Below are positions 22,674 to 30,445 of a DNA stretch of 33,250 nt, piece by piece. The first letter of the stretch is position 1. Each line of letters starts with the position of its first letter. The position numbers were made by a program, and so were the translations under genes. The notes below the pieces were generated by a model. It was not told the origin of the DNA. It saw only the letters and a program-made list of their open reading frames with translations, and did no database searches. The stretch comes from an uncultured Prevotella sp. GTDB taxonomy: Bacteria; Bacteroidota; Bacteroidia; Bacteroidales; Bacteroidaceae. The stretch is taken from contig ONBC01000019.1 of NCBI GenBank assembly GCA_900315955.1, positions 1-33,250 of the forward strand. Reading direction: 5' to 3'.

Positions 22674-23303
22674 TCAAAAGTAATAGGCCAGACCTATCTG
22701 CCAGGCATTGTAACGGGCATGGAAGTTCTTGTCCGTCACACTCTTCGACACGGTCTCTGATGTATTGCTCCAAGTAGCATCACCTGTCTTACCGCAGGCA
22801 ATGTTATAGTTGGCATTGAGTTGAAGATGGTTTACCAACGTAATACCCAAACCAACGTTGACGCTGAAGTTGGAATCTTTCCATTTCCAGTCGTACTCAG
22901 AGAGCTTCTTGTCTCCGCCGACATTAAAGCCGAACTGCGGACCGGCAAAAACAAAGAAGTTGGCCAACGAGCCCAAGCCTACAGAATAACGAAGGTTGAT
23001 AGGAACAGCTATCTGTTTCTGGTCGAGAGAGGTTTCTGTCTTCGTTGAAGAATTCTCTACATTGGCAGAGCGCTGGTCATAGAGCGCCGAAGCATCCACG
23101 CCAAGGCCTACCAAAGGCAAGGTGAACTTCAACGTAGGACCGACATAGAAGCCTACCCGGTTGTTCTCATCGAAAACGCTCTCGTTAAGTTTGATACTTG
23201 TGACATCCACACCACCCTTAATACCGAACTTCACCTGAGCGATAGCCGTTGAAGTGAATAAGAAAGCGGCAGCCAACAAAAGAATAACTTGTAATTTTCT
23301 CAT
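22674..23303 (-). CDS. Outer-membrane beta-barrel protein (PorT-like/OMP_b-brl family)
   Basis: Small porin-like protein of 209 aa. A signal peptide (MRKLQVILLLAAAFLFTSTAIAQ) is cleaved before QVKFGIKGGVD, the usual opening of the Bacteroidota outer-membrane beta-barrel family (PF13568 type). Alternating hydrophobic strands fill the rest, and it ends in a terminal aromatic (QIGLAYYF), as expected for BAM substrates. It lies 139 nt downstream of gldN on the same strand. T9SS involvement (as for PorT) is possible from context, but this family is large and mostly uncharacterised, and a weak terminator separates it from gldN. Confidence 0.8.
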   Translation of the reverse strand: MRKLQVILLLAAAFLFTSTAIAQVKFGIKGGVDVTSIKLNESVFDENNRVGFYVGPTLKFTLPLVGLGVDASALYDQRSANVENSSTKTETSLDQKQIAVPINLRYSVGLGSLANFFVFAGPQFGFNVGGDKKLSEYDWKWKDSNFSVNVGLGITLVNHLQLNANYNIACGKTGDATWSNTSETVSKSVTDKNFHARYNAWQIGLAYYF

Positions 23304-23397
23304 ATTGTTATTGGATTAATTGTTATGGGATTAATCTCTTCCGTCGATATTACTGAATACTAAAACCAGAATATAAAAGTCTGAATATTAAAAGCCA

Positions 23398-23424
23398 TGT
23401 GGTCGCCACAATGGTACGGCCACA
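23398..23424 (-). terminator. Possible weak terminator after gldN
   Basis: TGTGGCCG and CGACCACA arms on the minus strand (7 of 8 pairs) enclose an 11-nt loop and are followed by TGGCTTTTAATATT. It is about 20 nt past the gldN stop. Confidence 0.4.
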
Positions 23425-23442
23425 CAAGCAGGCTCAAGAAGC

Positions 23443-24501
23443 TCAATGCCTCTGTCGTCTCACGGTCACCCTGGCCGTCCCGGAGGAGACAGTCCGGGGT
23501 GTCTGGCCGCGCTTCGACTTCACGCGCTCTGTTCTTGCAGAAGAACGCCGCACGCGAGGTGTCTTTTTAGAACTTTTCAATGCCTTAGGGTCAAGCTTGG
23601 CAATAGAGTCGAGTGAGTCTTTCTTTGCCTGATCGCCCCAGATCTTCGACTCGAACGCTGCAATCTCCTTGTCAATACGCTGCTGCGCCTTGGAGAGCTT
23701 GACCGAATCGCTGCCAACCTCCTGAGCCAGCGTCTTGCCGAGCATGTTGTTGGTCTTATAAATCTTTCCTTTATAGAGATTGGTTCCGAAATAGTCGGCT
23801 AAGCTCATCATGGCGGCATTGTTGATATTGCTCGTCATCACCATTTGCTTGGCAAGGAAGGGAGCCAAGTCGCTGTACCTAACCCAGAAGAGCGGGTACT
23901 TCGTGGCACCGTCGCCAAAGTCGTCCTCACGGAACATCACGGGGCATAGCGCCGTGACCTGACGGTGAAACGTGGCCGTGTTTTGGTCATAATAGCTGCT
24001 TTCCTTGATAAAGTAAGCCTTGACCTCAGCTGAGGGAATGTCGCTGTCGTCGATATGCACTCCCTTGTCCGTCTTCTCATAGAAGATGTGATAGTCGTCG
24101 AGGAACTTCTTCGGGCTTAGGCGCAGCGATTCGTCAAACTTCTCGCTGCCGCTGTTCACATCATAGCTGTAAGCAGCAATGCCTCCATGGTTAGGCCCAG
24201 CCATGATAAGTTTGAAAAGTAATGTGAAAAGGTTGACATGCGTACCATCGGGCTCCACGGGATAATAGAGCGCCGCGTTGGCATCTTCTGTCAGGTCCAA
24301 CTCACGATAGACATCACGCCGCCATATCACGTCACCGCTCATAGGCTCATCCGTCGGAAAGTCTATCTGTTGCCGCAGCGTCATGTTGTTGCTGTTCGAC
24401 TTCTGTTCCTGCTGTTGCTGCACCCGCCGAGCCTTAGGCTGGGCTGATGTGCCCGCTACGCCGAAGCAACAGATTGCTATTATAATAAATAATCTCTTCA
24501 T
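23443..24501 (-). CDS. gldN: Type IX secretion / gliding protein GldN (PorN)
   Basis: Periplasmic T9SS component that forms, with the lipoprotein GldK/PorK, the ring under the outer membrane. Signal peptide MKRLFIIIAICCFGVAGTSA is followed by a Gln-rich linker (about 26-38). The conserved GldN domain begins LRQQIDFPTDEPMSGDVIWRRDVYRELDL and includes ANAALYYPVEP, LFTLLFKLI and YFGTNLYKGKIYKTNN. The last 40 or so residues are strikingly basic and Arg/Ser/Thr-rich, a tail I do not associate with the core domain. Gap to gldM is 31 nt; it is the last of the five core genes. Confidence 0.93.
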   Translation of the reverse strand: MKRLFIIIAICCFGVAGTSAQPKARRVQQQQEQKSNSNNMTLRQQIDFPTDEPMSGDVIWRRDVYRELDLTEDANAALYYPVEPDGTHVNLFTLLFKLIMAGPNHGGIAAYSYDVNSGSEKFDESLRLSPKKFLDDYHIFYEKTDKGVHIDDSDIPSAEVKAYFIKESSYYDQNTATFHRQVTALCPVMFREDDFGDGATKYPLFWVRYSDLAPFLAKQMVMTSNINNAAMMSLADYFGTNLYKGKIYKTNNMLGKTLAQEVGSDSVKLSKAQQRIDKEIAAFESKIWGDQAKKDSLDSIAKLDPKALKSSKKTPRVRRSSARTERVKSKRGQTPRTVSSGTARVTVRRQRH

Positions 24502-24532
24502 AAGATTTGCATTTACTGATTATCTCGGCAAT

Positions 24533-26089
24533 TTACCTCACCTTCACCTCCATGGCTCCCGGCAGCGTACGCGCTATGCCGTCGGGACCGACGGCGTGCA
24601 CTTCTGTGATATAGAAGCGGCGGCCGCGGCTCAATCGACGGAACTGATCACGCATGCGGTCGGTAAACTGTCCGTTTTGTGAAGCCATCTGCACGGCATT
24701 GCCCATGTTGTCATAGAACACGACCGAGAAGCCTGTTACGCGGAACTGAATGTCGAGGATTCCATCATCGATTGCCGCGCTGAGATGTCCGGCACCCATC
24801 AAACCTGCTTTCGACAGATTGCCGCCTTTGAAGCGGTCTTCACCCAAAGCGATGTAAGGCAAGGGGTCGGGCAATTTGCGCACACGGAACGTGAAAGGCG
24901 GGAAGGAGCGTGTCATCTTGCCGTCGCGCGCACTCACCCGGAACGTCACATCATGGCCTACGGCCGCGGGTATGGCGACATATTTGCCCGGGCCTTTGGT
25001 GATAAGGTGACCGCCGGTCATGCTCACCGACACACCATTCTGCGGCACACCCGGCACACTGACGCTGATGGGGTTGTTGTAACCCGCATAGAGCATGTTC
25101 ATAAGATCGGCAGCGACGGTAGCGCCGCCCGGCACGGGTATGACATTATATTTCTGCAAGAAGTTACGGCGCAGCACATCCCCACGGCTGTTACGCATCA
25201 GTATATAACCGCTGAACTGATGCTCTCCCACTCCGCCGGCGATGAAACTATACTGCCCGTTGCGGGAGGCTACACGCGAGCCGTTGACATAGATCTCCGG
25301 CTGGCTGGTCGTGTCGACAGCAGCCATGACGATGTTGGCATTGAAACGCTCACCCGGATAAAGGGTCGTCTTCTCAGGAACGACAAAAGCCTCGAGCTTG
25401 TTCACCCGGATATCTTTCAGTCCGATATTGGCCTGCAAGGAGTGGAGCACCTCGCCCTCAGCATAGCGTACGTCGTTCTGCAACTTCGAAAGCAACGTAA
25501 CAGCGGCAGCCACCGGCATGTTCTCAAACATATATTCCTGCCAGTTCTTGCCAAGATTGTTCTTCCCCCGCGGCACCTTTGTCGAGAGATTGCTCTCAAT
25601 AATGGCATGTTGGCGCGGATCGGTGACATATTTCAGAATACGCTCCCGATAACTGTTGACAGCGTTGTAGAGCTTCTTGCCCTTGCCGGTCAACGGCGCA
25701 AGCATCACGGTGCCCGCAGCATCGACATTGTCAGTATTGTCTATATTCTTCAGGTTACCTTCAGGCCCATCGGCTTCTTTTACAATGGCGATCTTCAAGG
25801 CTTCGGCAAAGTTGTACAGCGAGTCGCTCATATTGCGCACGTCCTGCGCCTGCTCATACCACTGCCTCACCTTCTCCGGATTGCTGAGCATCTGGTTTCG
25901 GAAGTCGGCCATGATGTCATTGTTCATCTTGGAGGAGTTGGCAGTGGTGCGGTCCAAGCTCTCCTGCACCACGGCAAAGCCCTGAAGCACCTCTGTCGAC
26001 ACATTGAGCGCCAACATAGCCAGGAGGACGATGTACATCAGGTTGATCATCTTCTGGCGCGGGGTGACCGGTCTTTTTTTGATTGCCAT
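24533..26089 (-). CDS. gldM: Type IX secretion / gliding protein GldM (PorM)
   Basis: Inner-membrane T9SS motor protein; its single N-terminal helix couples with GldL to use proton-motive force, and its long periplasmic part reaches the PorK-PorN ring. The N-terminus KKRPVTPRQKMINLMYIVLLAMLALNVSTEVLQGF holds the transmembrane helix (about 15-32). The remaining 480 residues are periplasmic and consistent with the known helical D1 and beta-rich D2-D4 domains; the C-terminal domain carries FYITEVHAVGPDG. Length 518 aa is normal. It sits 52 nt after gldL. Confidence 0.95.
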   Translation of the reverse strand: MAIKKRPVTPRQKMINLMYIVLLAMLALNVSTEVLQGFAVVQESLDRTTANSSKMNNDIMADFRNQMLSNPEKVRQWYEQAQDVRNMSDSLYNFAEALKIAIVKEADGPEGNLKNIDNTDNVDAAGTVMLAPLTGKGKKLYNAVNSYRERILKYVTDPRQHAIIESNLSTKVPRGKNNLGKNWQEYMFENMPVAAAVTLLSKLQNDVRYAEGEVLHSLQANIGLKDIRVNKLEAFVVPEKTTLYPGERFNANIVMAAVDTTSQPEIYVNGSRVASRNGQYSFIAGGVGEHQFSGYILMRNSRGDVLRRNFLQKYNVIPVPGGATVAADLMNMLYAGYNNPISVSVPGVPQNGVSVSMTGGHLITKGPGKYVAIPAAVGHDVTFRVSARDGKMTRSFPPFTFRVRKLPDPLPYIALGEDRFKGGNLSKAGLMGAGHLSAAIDDGILDIQFRVTGFSVVFYDNMGNAVQMASQNGQFTDRMRDQFRRLSRGRRFYITEVHAVGPDGIARTLPGAMEVKVR

Positions 26090-26141
26090 TACTCGTTAAC
26101 CTTATTAATCATTGTCTTAACATGCATTCCGAACATGTCCT

Positions 26142-27074
26142 TTAATCATTGTCATTCATGGGTGCCTTGGGTGCGGCCGCCCGCATGTTGACAGTCATGG
26201 CCTCAATCATGCGTGCGTAGATATGGTTGAGCTGATCGATCTGCTCCGCCATCTTCTTTGTCTGCGCATTGATCTCATCGATGGTTCCAATCTGCTTGCT
26301 GGCACCCTTGAGCTGCATCTCGTAGATTTTGCTGATACCGGTGAGTGTACGGTTGAGATTCTCCATCTCCTCACTGTCGCGCGTGAGGCGTGTGCTCTGC
26401 TCATTCACTTTCTTCAGCGTCTCGACCAAAGTCTTCAGCTCCTCGACATAGTTGCCTTGAGCCTCATTCATCGCCTCAGCTTCTTCCGGCGACATCTGGG
26501 GAACAAAGTAAGGAGTCGGGTTGACTGCCCCGGCTGCCGATGCCGCGTTGACTGTGTTGGCTGTCGTTGCAGCTGCCGCATGAACTGTGCCGGCAGCTGT
26601 CGTCGGCTGCTGAGCTTCCGGCGCTGAAGCCTGCTCAGCCACTCCCTGCGACTGTACCGCCGCACCGCCCTGCGGCTGTATCGGGGCAGCCGCCCGGGGC
26701 TCAGGCTGACCATAGGATTGCGAAGCCATAGCAGGGACTTCCTGTCCGGCAGACGCGCTGATCTCCTCACCATTAGAATACGTGACCTTGCCAGTCTCAA
26801 GATATTCTTCCGTCAGTCGGGTGGGCATCACGCGGCCTTCAGCTGTCTTATCGAACGGACGGTCGAAAGCGGAGATAAAGAACACAAAGACCTCGGTACC
26901 CATACCGATAAACAGCATGATATTGGCACCGGGGAGGTGGGTCAACTTAAACAAGGCACCAAGGATCACGACCGAAGCACCCCAACTGTAAGCATAGTTG
27001 AGGAACGTCTGACCGGCTACGGTATCCATCCATTTCTGCAGACGGTAAACAATATTATATTTGCTATAAGTCAT
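26142..27074 (-). CDS. gldL: Type IX secretion / gliding protein GldL (PorL)
   Basis: Inner-membrane partner of GldM forming the proton-driven T9SS motor. Two transmembrane helices, in FLNYAYSWGASVVILGALF and NIMLFIGMGTEVFVFFISAF, are almost invariant in the family; the conserved glutamate of the second helix (in GMGTEV) is present. A low-complexity Ala/Gln/Pro/Thr-rich linker (about 115-200) leads to a C-terminal coiled coil (about 205-290). Start ATG 27074 (MTYSKYNIV) is preferred; the upstream TTG at 27083 is less likely. It sits 39 nt after gldK. Confidence 0.94.
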   Translation of the reverse strand: MTYSKYNIVYRLQKWMDTVAGQTFLNYAYSWGASVVILGALFKLTHLPGANIMLFIGMGTEVFVFFISAFDRPFDKTAEGRVMPTRLTEEYLETGKVTYSNGEEISASAGQEVPAMASQSYGQPEPRAAAPIQPQGGAAVQSQGVAEQASAPEAQQPTTAAGTVHAAAATTANTVNAASAAGAVNPTPYFVPQMSPEEAEAMNEAQGNYVEELKTLVETLKKVNEQSTRLTRDSEEMENLNRTLTGISKIYEMQLKGASKQIGTIDEINAQTKKMAEQIDQLNHIYARMIEAMTVNMRAAAPKAPMNDND

Positions 27075-27113
27075 AATAAACAAGTACTTTTTTTGTCGCT
27101 ACAATCGCTGTTC

Positions 27114-28580
27114 TCATTTTCTTTTCTGCTTTCCTGTGACAGAGTTGGCCAGAGAGCGCACACACCGGAAACCGATATAGCTCCGTGGCTGGTTCTGATA
27201 CTCCCAGGAGCGCCAGGCCGAGCGAATGAGGCTCTCCGGGTCTTTCCACGAACCACCGCGCACGCTCTTCTTCTTCAGGCGGTAAGGATCCTCCAACGCC
27301 GCATTGTACTTCAGCTGCGGATTGATATCGTTCATGGCATCCACTCCGGCCTCAGTATAGATTGTGCTCGTCCACTCCGCCACATTGCCCGCCATGTCAT
27401 AGAGCCCATTGCTGTTTGGCGAATAGCTGCCCACCTTGGCCGTGATGAGATTGCCGTCCTTGGTATAGTTGCCACGGTCGGGCTTGAAGTTGGCATAGAA
27501 ACATCCGTTGCCACTCATCACATCCTTGTTCTCCCAAGGAAACTCCGACTGGTTCTTTCCTCGTGCCGCATACTCCCATTCAGCCTCTGTCGGCAGGCGG
27601 TAGCGCTGCACATAGCGCGCCTCCGGTCCAAGGCCTCGGAGCAGATAGTCGGTACGCCAGGCACAGAAAGCATTGGCCTGCTCCCATGTCACGCCCACAA
27701 CGGGATAATCGTTGTAAGCCGGATTGGAGAAATAGTTGCGCAGATAAACCTCATTGTCCGCATTGCGGAAATCGTTCACCCAGCAGGTCGTGTCGGGATA
27801 GATATTGACAATGTAGGTATTGAGGAAGTCCCACGGTCCGGAGAGCGGACGATCAATGGTCTGCCGCACAATGTTCCCCGAATCGTCGACATAAGCCGTA
27901 TCCTTGCTGATCATCACCACTTGGTTGGGGTCTACGACATCATCGGTATTGAGATCACGCTCCGAGGGGTCGAGGCGGTTCCGGCGAAGGGCGGCAGCCG
28001 TATAGTCGTAGACCTCGTAGCGATAGTTCATCTGCTTGTAGTCGAGCATCTTCTCGCCCGTCACAGGGTTGGTGACATAAAGGCTCTCGATGGCACGCTG
28101 CTCATCCTCATTGGGTTTGCGGGGCAGCCGCTTGCTCCAGTTGATGTGCGGTGTCACGGGGTCGCCGTTCTTGTCCTCCGTGATCATGTAAGTCTCGTCA
28201 CCGCCATAGTTGGGATCGGCAAGGCGGGTGCGGAGGATGGAGTCGCGCACCCACATGACAAACTGCTTGTACTGCGAGTTTGTGATCTCCGTCTGATCCA
28301 TCCAGAATCCGTCTACGGAGATATCTTTTACGGGAACGCTCTTTCCCCAAAGGCTGTCGCTCTTGATGTCTCCCATCTTGAGATAGCCACGGTCGACACG
28401 CACCATGCCATAAGGAGTGGGCTCGGTGAAGGCACGGCCTCCCACACCGACAACCTCGCCGCCTCTGCCCGACATCGACGCGGTCTTCGCGCTGAAACAG
28501 CCCGAAAGCGACAACGACATAACGGTCATGCTAAGCAACAATATGATATTCTTCATAGATAATAATTTCCTTGTTTTCAT
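27114..28580 (-). CDS. gldK: Type IX secretion / gliding lipoprotein GldK (PorK)
   Basis: Outer-membrane lipoprotein that forms the periplasmic ring with GldN. Lipobox LSGC (residues 25-28, Cys28 lipidated) follows the hydrophobic stretch. The rest is a formylglycine-generating-enzyme-like (sulfatase-modifying) domain without an obvious enzymatic role: VDGFWMDQTEITNSQYKQFV, PVVGVTWEQANAFCAWR, YRLPTEAEWEYAARG, GLYDMAGNVAEWTS, VRGGSW and YIGFRCVR. ATG 28580 overlaps the porP stop as ATGA and is chosen for that reason; ATG 28556 (MKNIILLL) would give a shorter signal peptide. Confidence 0.95.
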   Translation of the reverse strand: MKTRKLLSMKNIILLLSMTVMSLSLSGCFSAKTASMSGRGGEVVGVGGRAFTEPTPYGMVRVDRGYLKMGDIKSDSLWGKSVPVKDISVDGFWMDQTEITNSQYKQFVMWVRDSILRTRLADPNYGGDETYMITEDKNGDPVTPHINWSKRLPRKPNEDEQRAIESLYVTNPVTGEKMLDYKQMNYRYEVYDYTAAALRRNRLDPSERDLNTDDVVDPNQVVMISKDTAYVDDSGNIVRQTIDRPLSGPWDFLNTYIVNIYPDTTCWVNDFRNADNEVYLRNYFSNPAYNDYPVVGVTWEQANAFCAWRTDYLLRGLGPEARYVQRYRLPTEAEWEYAARGKNQSEFPWENKDVMSGNGCFYANFKPDRGNYTKDGNLITAKVGSYSPNSNGLYDMAGNVAEWTSTIYTEAGVDAMNDINPQLKYNAALEDPYRLKKKSVRGGSWKDPESLIRSAWRSWEYQNQPRSYIGFRCVRSLANSVTGKQKRK

Positions 28581-29518
28581 AATATGCGGACGCTCTTGTG
28601 CAGATTGCGCCCTTTCTTGACGAAGTTCAGCTCATGCTTATACCCGACAAACAGCTCATGACTGCCATTGCCGGGACTGATGGACGAGGTGTAGACCTCA
28701 TAACTGTAGCCTAAGACTACCCCATGGAAACTGCCGCCCAAGAGCAGCGTGGCAGAGATCGTCGGGCTGTATGTCGCGCCGATATAAAGCATGCGCGAGC
28801 CATTGCTGTAGACGAGGCGGCCGGTGATGTCGCCACGCCATCCCGATCCGTCGGTTCGCACTAAAAACGACGGCTTCACTGATAAAAACGGATTATGAAA
28901 GCGAATATTGCCTCCACCCGTAAAATAATAACTGCGGTCTATCTGCTGTTCGTTTGTCTCGCCTAAGGTGACCAACGGCGCGTTGAGATGCTTGGCCGAC
29001 AGCCCGACGTACCAAGGGCCCCGGATATAATAGATTCCCGCACCTAAGTCGATCGTGTTACCCGTTAAGGAAGAGGTCGAGAAGGCCGGATCATTGGCCT
29101 CGCCCAAGTCGACCTTGCTGCCGTCGAAGTTCTCGCTGATAAGACCCGCCAGCACGCCGAGGCGCATCTGTCCGCCGAAGAGATTCAGCAGAAAGGCATA
29201 TTGCAGCTCCAACTTGGTATGGGTGAAGAGGCCGATCTGGTCGTTCATGAAATTGAGGCCTGCACCGTGGAAGGCCTTCAGCGCGCGGAAGGGCATGTCG
29301 CCGGAGACGTAAGCCGTGCGGGGGTTGTGCTCAAAACCAGCCATATCAAGCGCATAGGCAGCCGTGACGTTGATATACGGCTCCTTGCCTGCCGCGGCAG
29401 GATTGAACGAGGTCTCCATGTCATAATAATGACTGAACGACGGGTCATACTGAGCCTTCGCCGACAAACCGCAGAAGAGAAAAACGAGAATGAATATGTA
29501 GTACCTATAATGCTGCAC
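28577..29518 (-). CDS. porP: PorP/SprF family type IX secretion outer-membrane protein
   Basis: Outer-membrane beta-barrel of the PorP/SprF family, first gene of the T9SS operon. A signal peptide (hydrophobic YIFILVFLFCGLSA, then KAQ) leads to the family opening AQYDPSFSHYYDMETSFNPAAAGK. NFMNDQIGLFTHTKLELQYAF and DLGAGIYYIRGPWYVGLSAKHL are also typical. No ATG lies upstream of the signal peptide: GTG 29518 (MQHYRYY) and TTG 29536 are the options. GTG is preferred because the TTG lies within the apparent -7 box. Order and coupling with gldK-L-M-N identify the complex. Confidence 0.9.
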   Translation of the reverse strand: MQHYRYYIFILVFLFCGLSAKAQYDPSFSHYYDMETSFNPAAAGKEPYINVTAAYALDMAGFEHNPRTAYVSGDMPFRALKAFHGAGLNFMNDQIGLFTHTKLELQYAFLLNLFGGQMRLGVLAGLISENFDGSKVDLGEANDPAFSTSSLTGNTIDLGAGIYYIRGPWYVGLSAKHLNAPLVTLGETNEQQIDRSYYFTGGGNIRFHNPFLSVKPSFLVRTDGSGWRGDITGRLVYSNGSRMLYIGATYSPTISATLLLGGSFHGVVLGYSYEVYTSSISPGNGSHELFVGYKHELNFVKKGRNLHKSVRIL

Positions 29519-29533
29519 AACTAAACAACGCCG

Positions 29534-29567
29534 CAAATAACAATTTATTGTACGTCTGATACCGCAA
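29534..29567 (-). promoter_or_regulatory. Candidate promoter of the porP-gldKLMN operon
   Basis: Minus strand: TTTG (29567-29564), 22-nt spacer, GTTATTTG (29541-29534), an imperfect TAnnTTTG. The -33 element overlaps the T-tract of the preceding terminator. It places the start site near 29528, just before GTG 29518. Confidence 0.4.
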
Positions 29568-29609
29568 AAAAATCGGGAGCAATCAACAGATCTGTCAACT
29601 TCTCCCGAT
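29564..29609 (-). terminator. Intrinsic terminator after the DUF2795 gene
   Basis: ATCGGGAG/CTCCCGAT arms (29572-29579 and 29602-29609) enclose a 22-nt loop and are followed on the minus strand by seven T. A standard rho-independent terminator. Confidence 0.8.
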
Positions 29610-29623
29610 AGGTAGCTCTCCGA

Positions 29624-29845
29624 CTAATATTCATCCTCGTTCCAAAGAAAATCTTCCTTCGACGGATAGTCGGGCCATAAATCCTCAATACTTTCATAGA
29701 CATCGCCTTCGTCCTCTATCTCCTGTAAGTTCTGTATCACCTCGTCAGGAGCACCCGAACGAACAGCATAGTCGATCAACTCATCCTTTGTTGCTGGCCA
29801 AGGAGCATCCTCAAGTTTGGAAGCCAATTCAAGTGTCCAATACAT
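29624..29845 (-). CDS. Small acidic DUF2795 protein
   Basis: Protein of 73 aa beginning MYWTLELASKLEDAPWPATKDELIDYA, which I recognise as the DUF2795 type common in Bacteroidota. It is very acidic, especially the C-terminal half (EDEGDVYESIEDLWPDYPSKEDFLWNEDEY). It has its own promoter and terminator, giving a small monocistronic unit just upstream of the T9SS operon. Function unknown. Confidence 0.85.
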   Translation of the reverse strand: MYWTLELASKLEDAPWPATKDELIDYAVRSGAPDEVIQNLQEIEDEGDVYESIEDLWPDYPSKEDFLWNEDEY

Positions 29846-29920
29846 AGTCGTTGTTCTTTATAATGTTCTATTCTAATACTCTTCTTTGTGTAGTAACAAA
29901 ATATTATCTAAAATGCGGCG

Positions 29921-29950
29921 CAAAAATAAACAAATTATTTGTATTTGCAA
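29921..29950 (-). promoter_or_regulatory. Promoter of the DUF2795 gene
   Basis: Minus strand: TTG (29950-29948), 19-nt spacer, TATTTTTG (29928-29921). This gives a 5' leader of about 70 nt, long compared with other genes in the window. Confidence 0.6.
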
Positions 29951-30000
29951 GCATTTTCGCAGAATATTTTAGACCAGAAGGTACAAGAAATCATAAAATA

Positions 30001-30390
30001 TCAACGTAACATAACTTTATAGTTAATTTTTGGCATCTTCCCATCCAAAAAAAGCACACCGCAGTCGTACAAATCGAAACTGACGACTACCTTGTCGAGC
30101 GCGATGAGCTGCTGCCAGAGCATAAGGGCAGCAGCGTCGGCATGGATGCCTTCGATGACGTAAGCGCGGTCGACCGCCTCTTCATGCTTCAGAAAATCGT
30201 AGAGCCGGGCGTAGAAACGCAGCAGCCGACGGTTGGTGGTAGAGAAGGCACAGGCGAACATCTCGGGCACCCCCGCCGGCTGCCGGTGCGAGCGCACCAC
30301 TTCCGTAACGAAACGGTAGGCAAAGGGCGACTGAACGCCAAAGCCATGGCTACGAGGCCAGCGTAGGATCGAAAGAAAGAATCTATGCAT
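30001..30390 (-). CDS. Short protein resembling a Bacteroidota methyltransferase without its core
   Basis: Protein of 129 aa. The N-terminus RWPRSHGFGVQSPFAYRFV resembles the opening of a family of Bacteroidota class I methyltransferase-like proteins, and the end (VVSFDLYDCGVLFLDGKMPKINYKV) resembles the tail of the same family. The usual middle part, with a glycine-rich SAM-binding loop, is absent, so catalytic activity is unlikely. It may be an internally deleted homologue or a naturally short paralogue; I am recalling the family rather than aligning it. The start ATG 30390 lies 14 nt from a heptamer array that follows the AAA-ATPase gene on the same strand. Confidence 0.6.
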   Translation of the reverse strand: MHRFFLSILRWPRSHGFGVQSPFAYRFVTEVVRSHRQPAGVPEMFACAFSTTNRRLLRFYARLYDFLKHEEAVDRAYVIEGIHADAAALMLWQQLIALDKVVVSFDLYDCGVLFLDGKMPKINYKVMLR

Positions 30391-30403
30391 GTCGTCTGTT
30401 CAC

Positions 30404-30445
30404 CGTTCAACATTTAACATTCAACATTCAACATTCAACATTCTC
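30404..30445 (-). repeat. TTGAATG heptamer array at the AAA-ATPase stop codon
   Basis: Six units on the plus strand: CGTTCAA, CATTTAA, CATTCAA three times, CATTCTC; in the sense direction of the gene these are TTGAATG-type. The array contains the stop codon (30428-30430) and encodes the final N-V-E-C of the protein. Confidence 0.85.

Noticed and set aside
26718-28562. 614-codon frame opposite gldK and gldL
   Set aside because: Antisense shadow of two clear T9SS genes; it crosses both genes and the gap between them.
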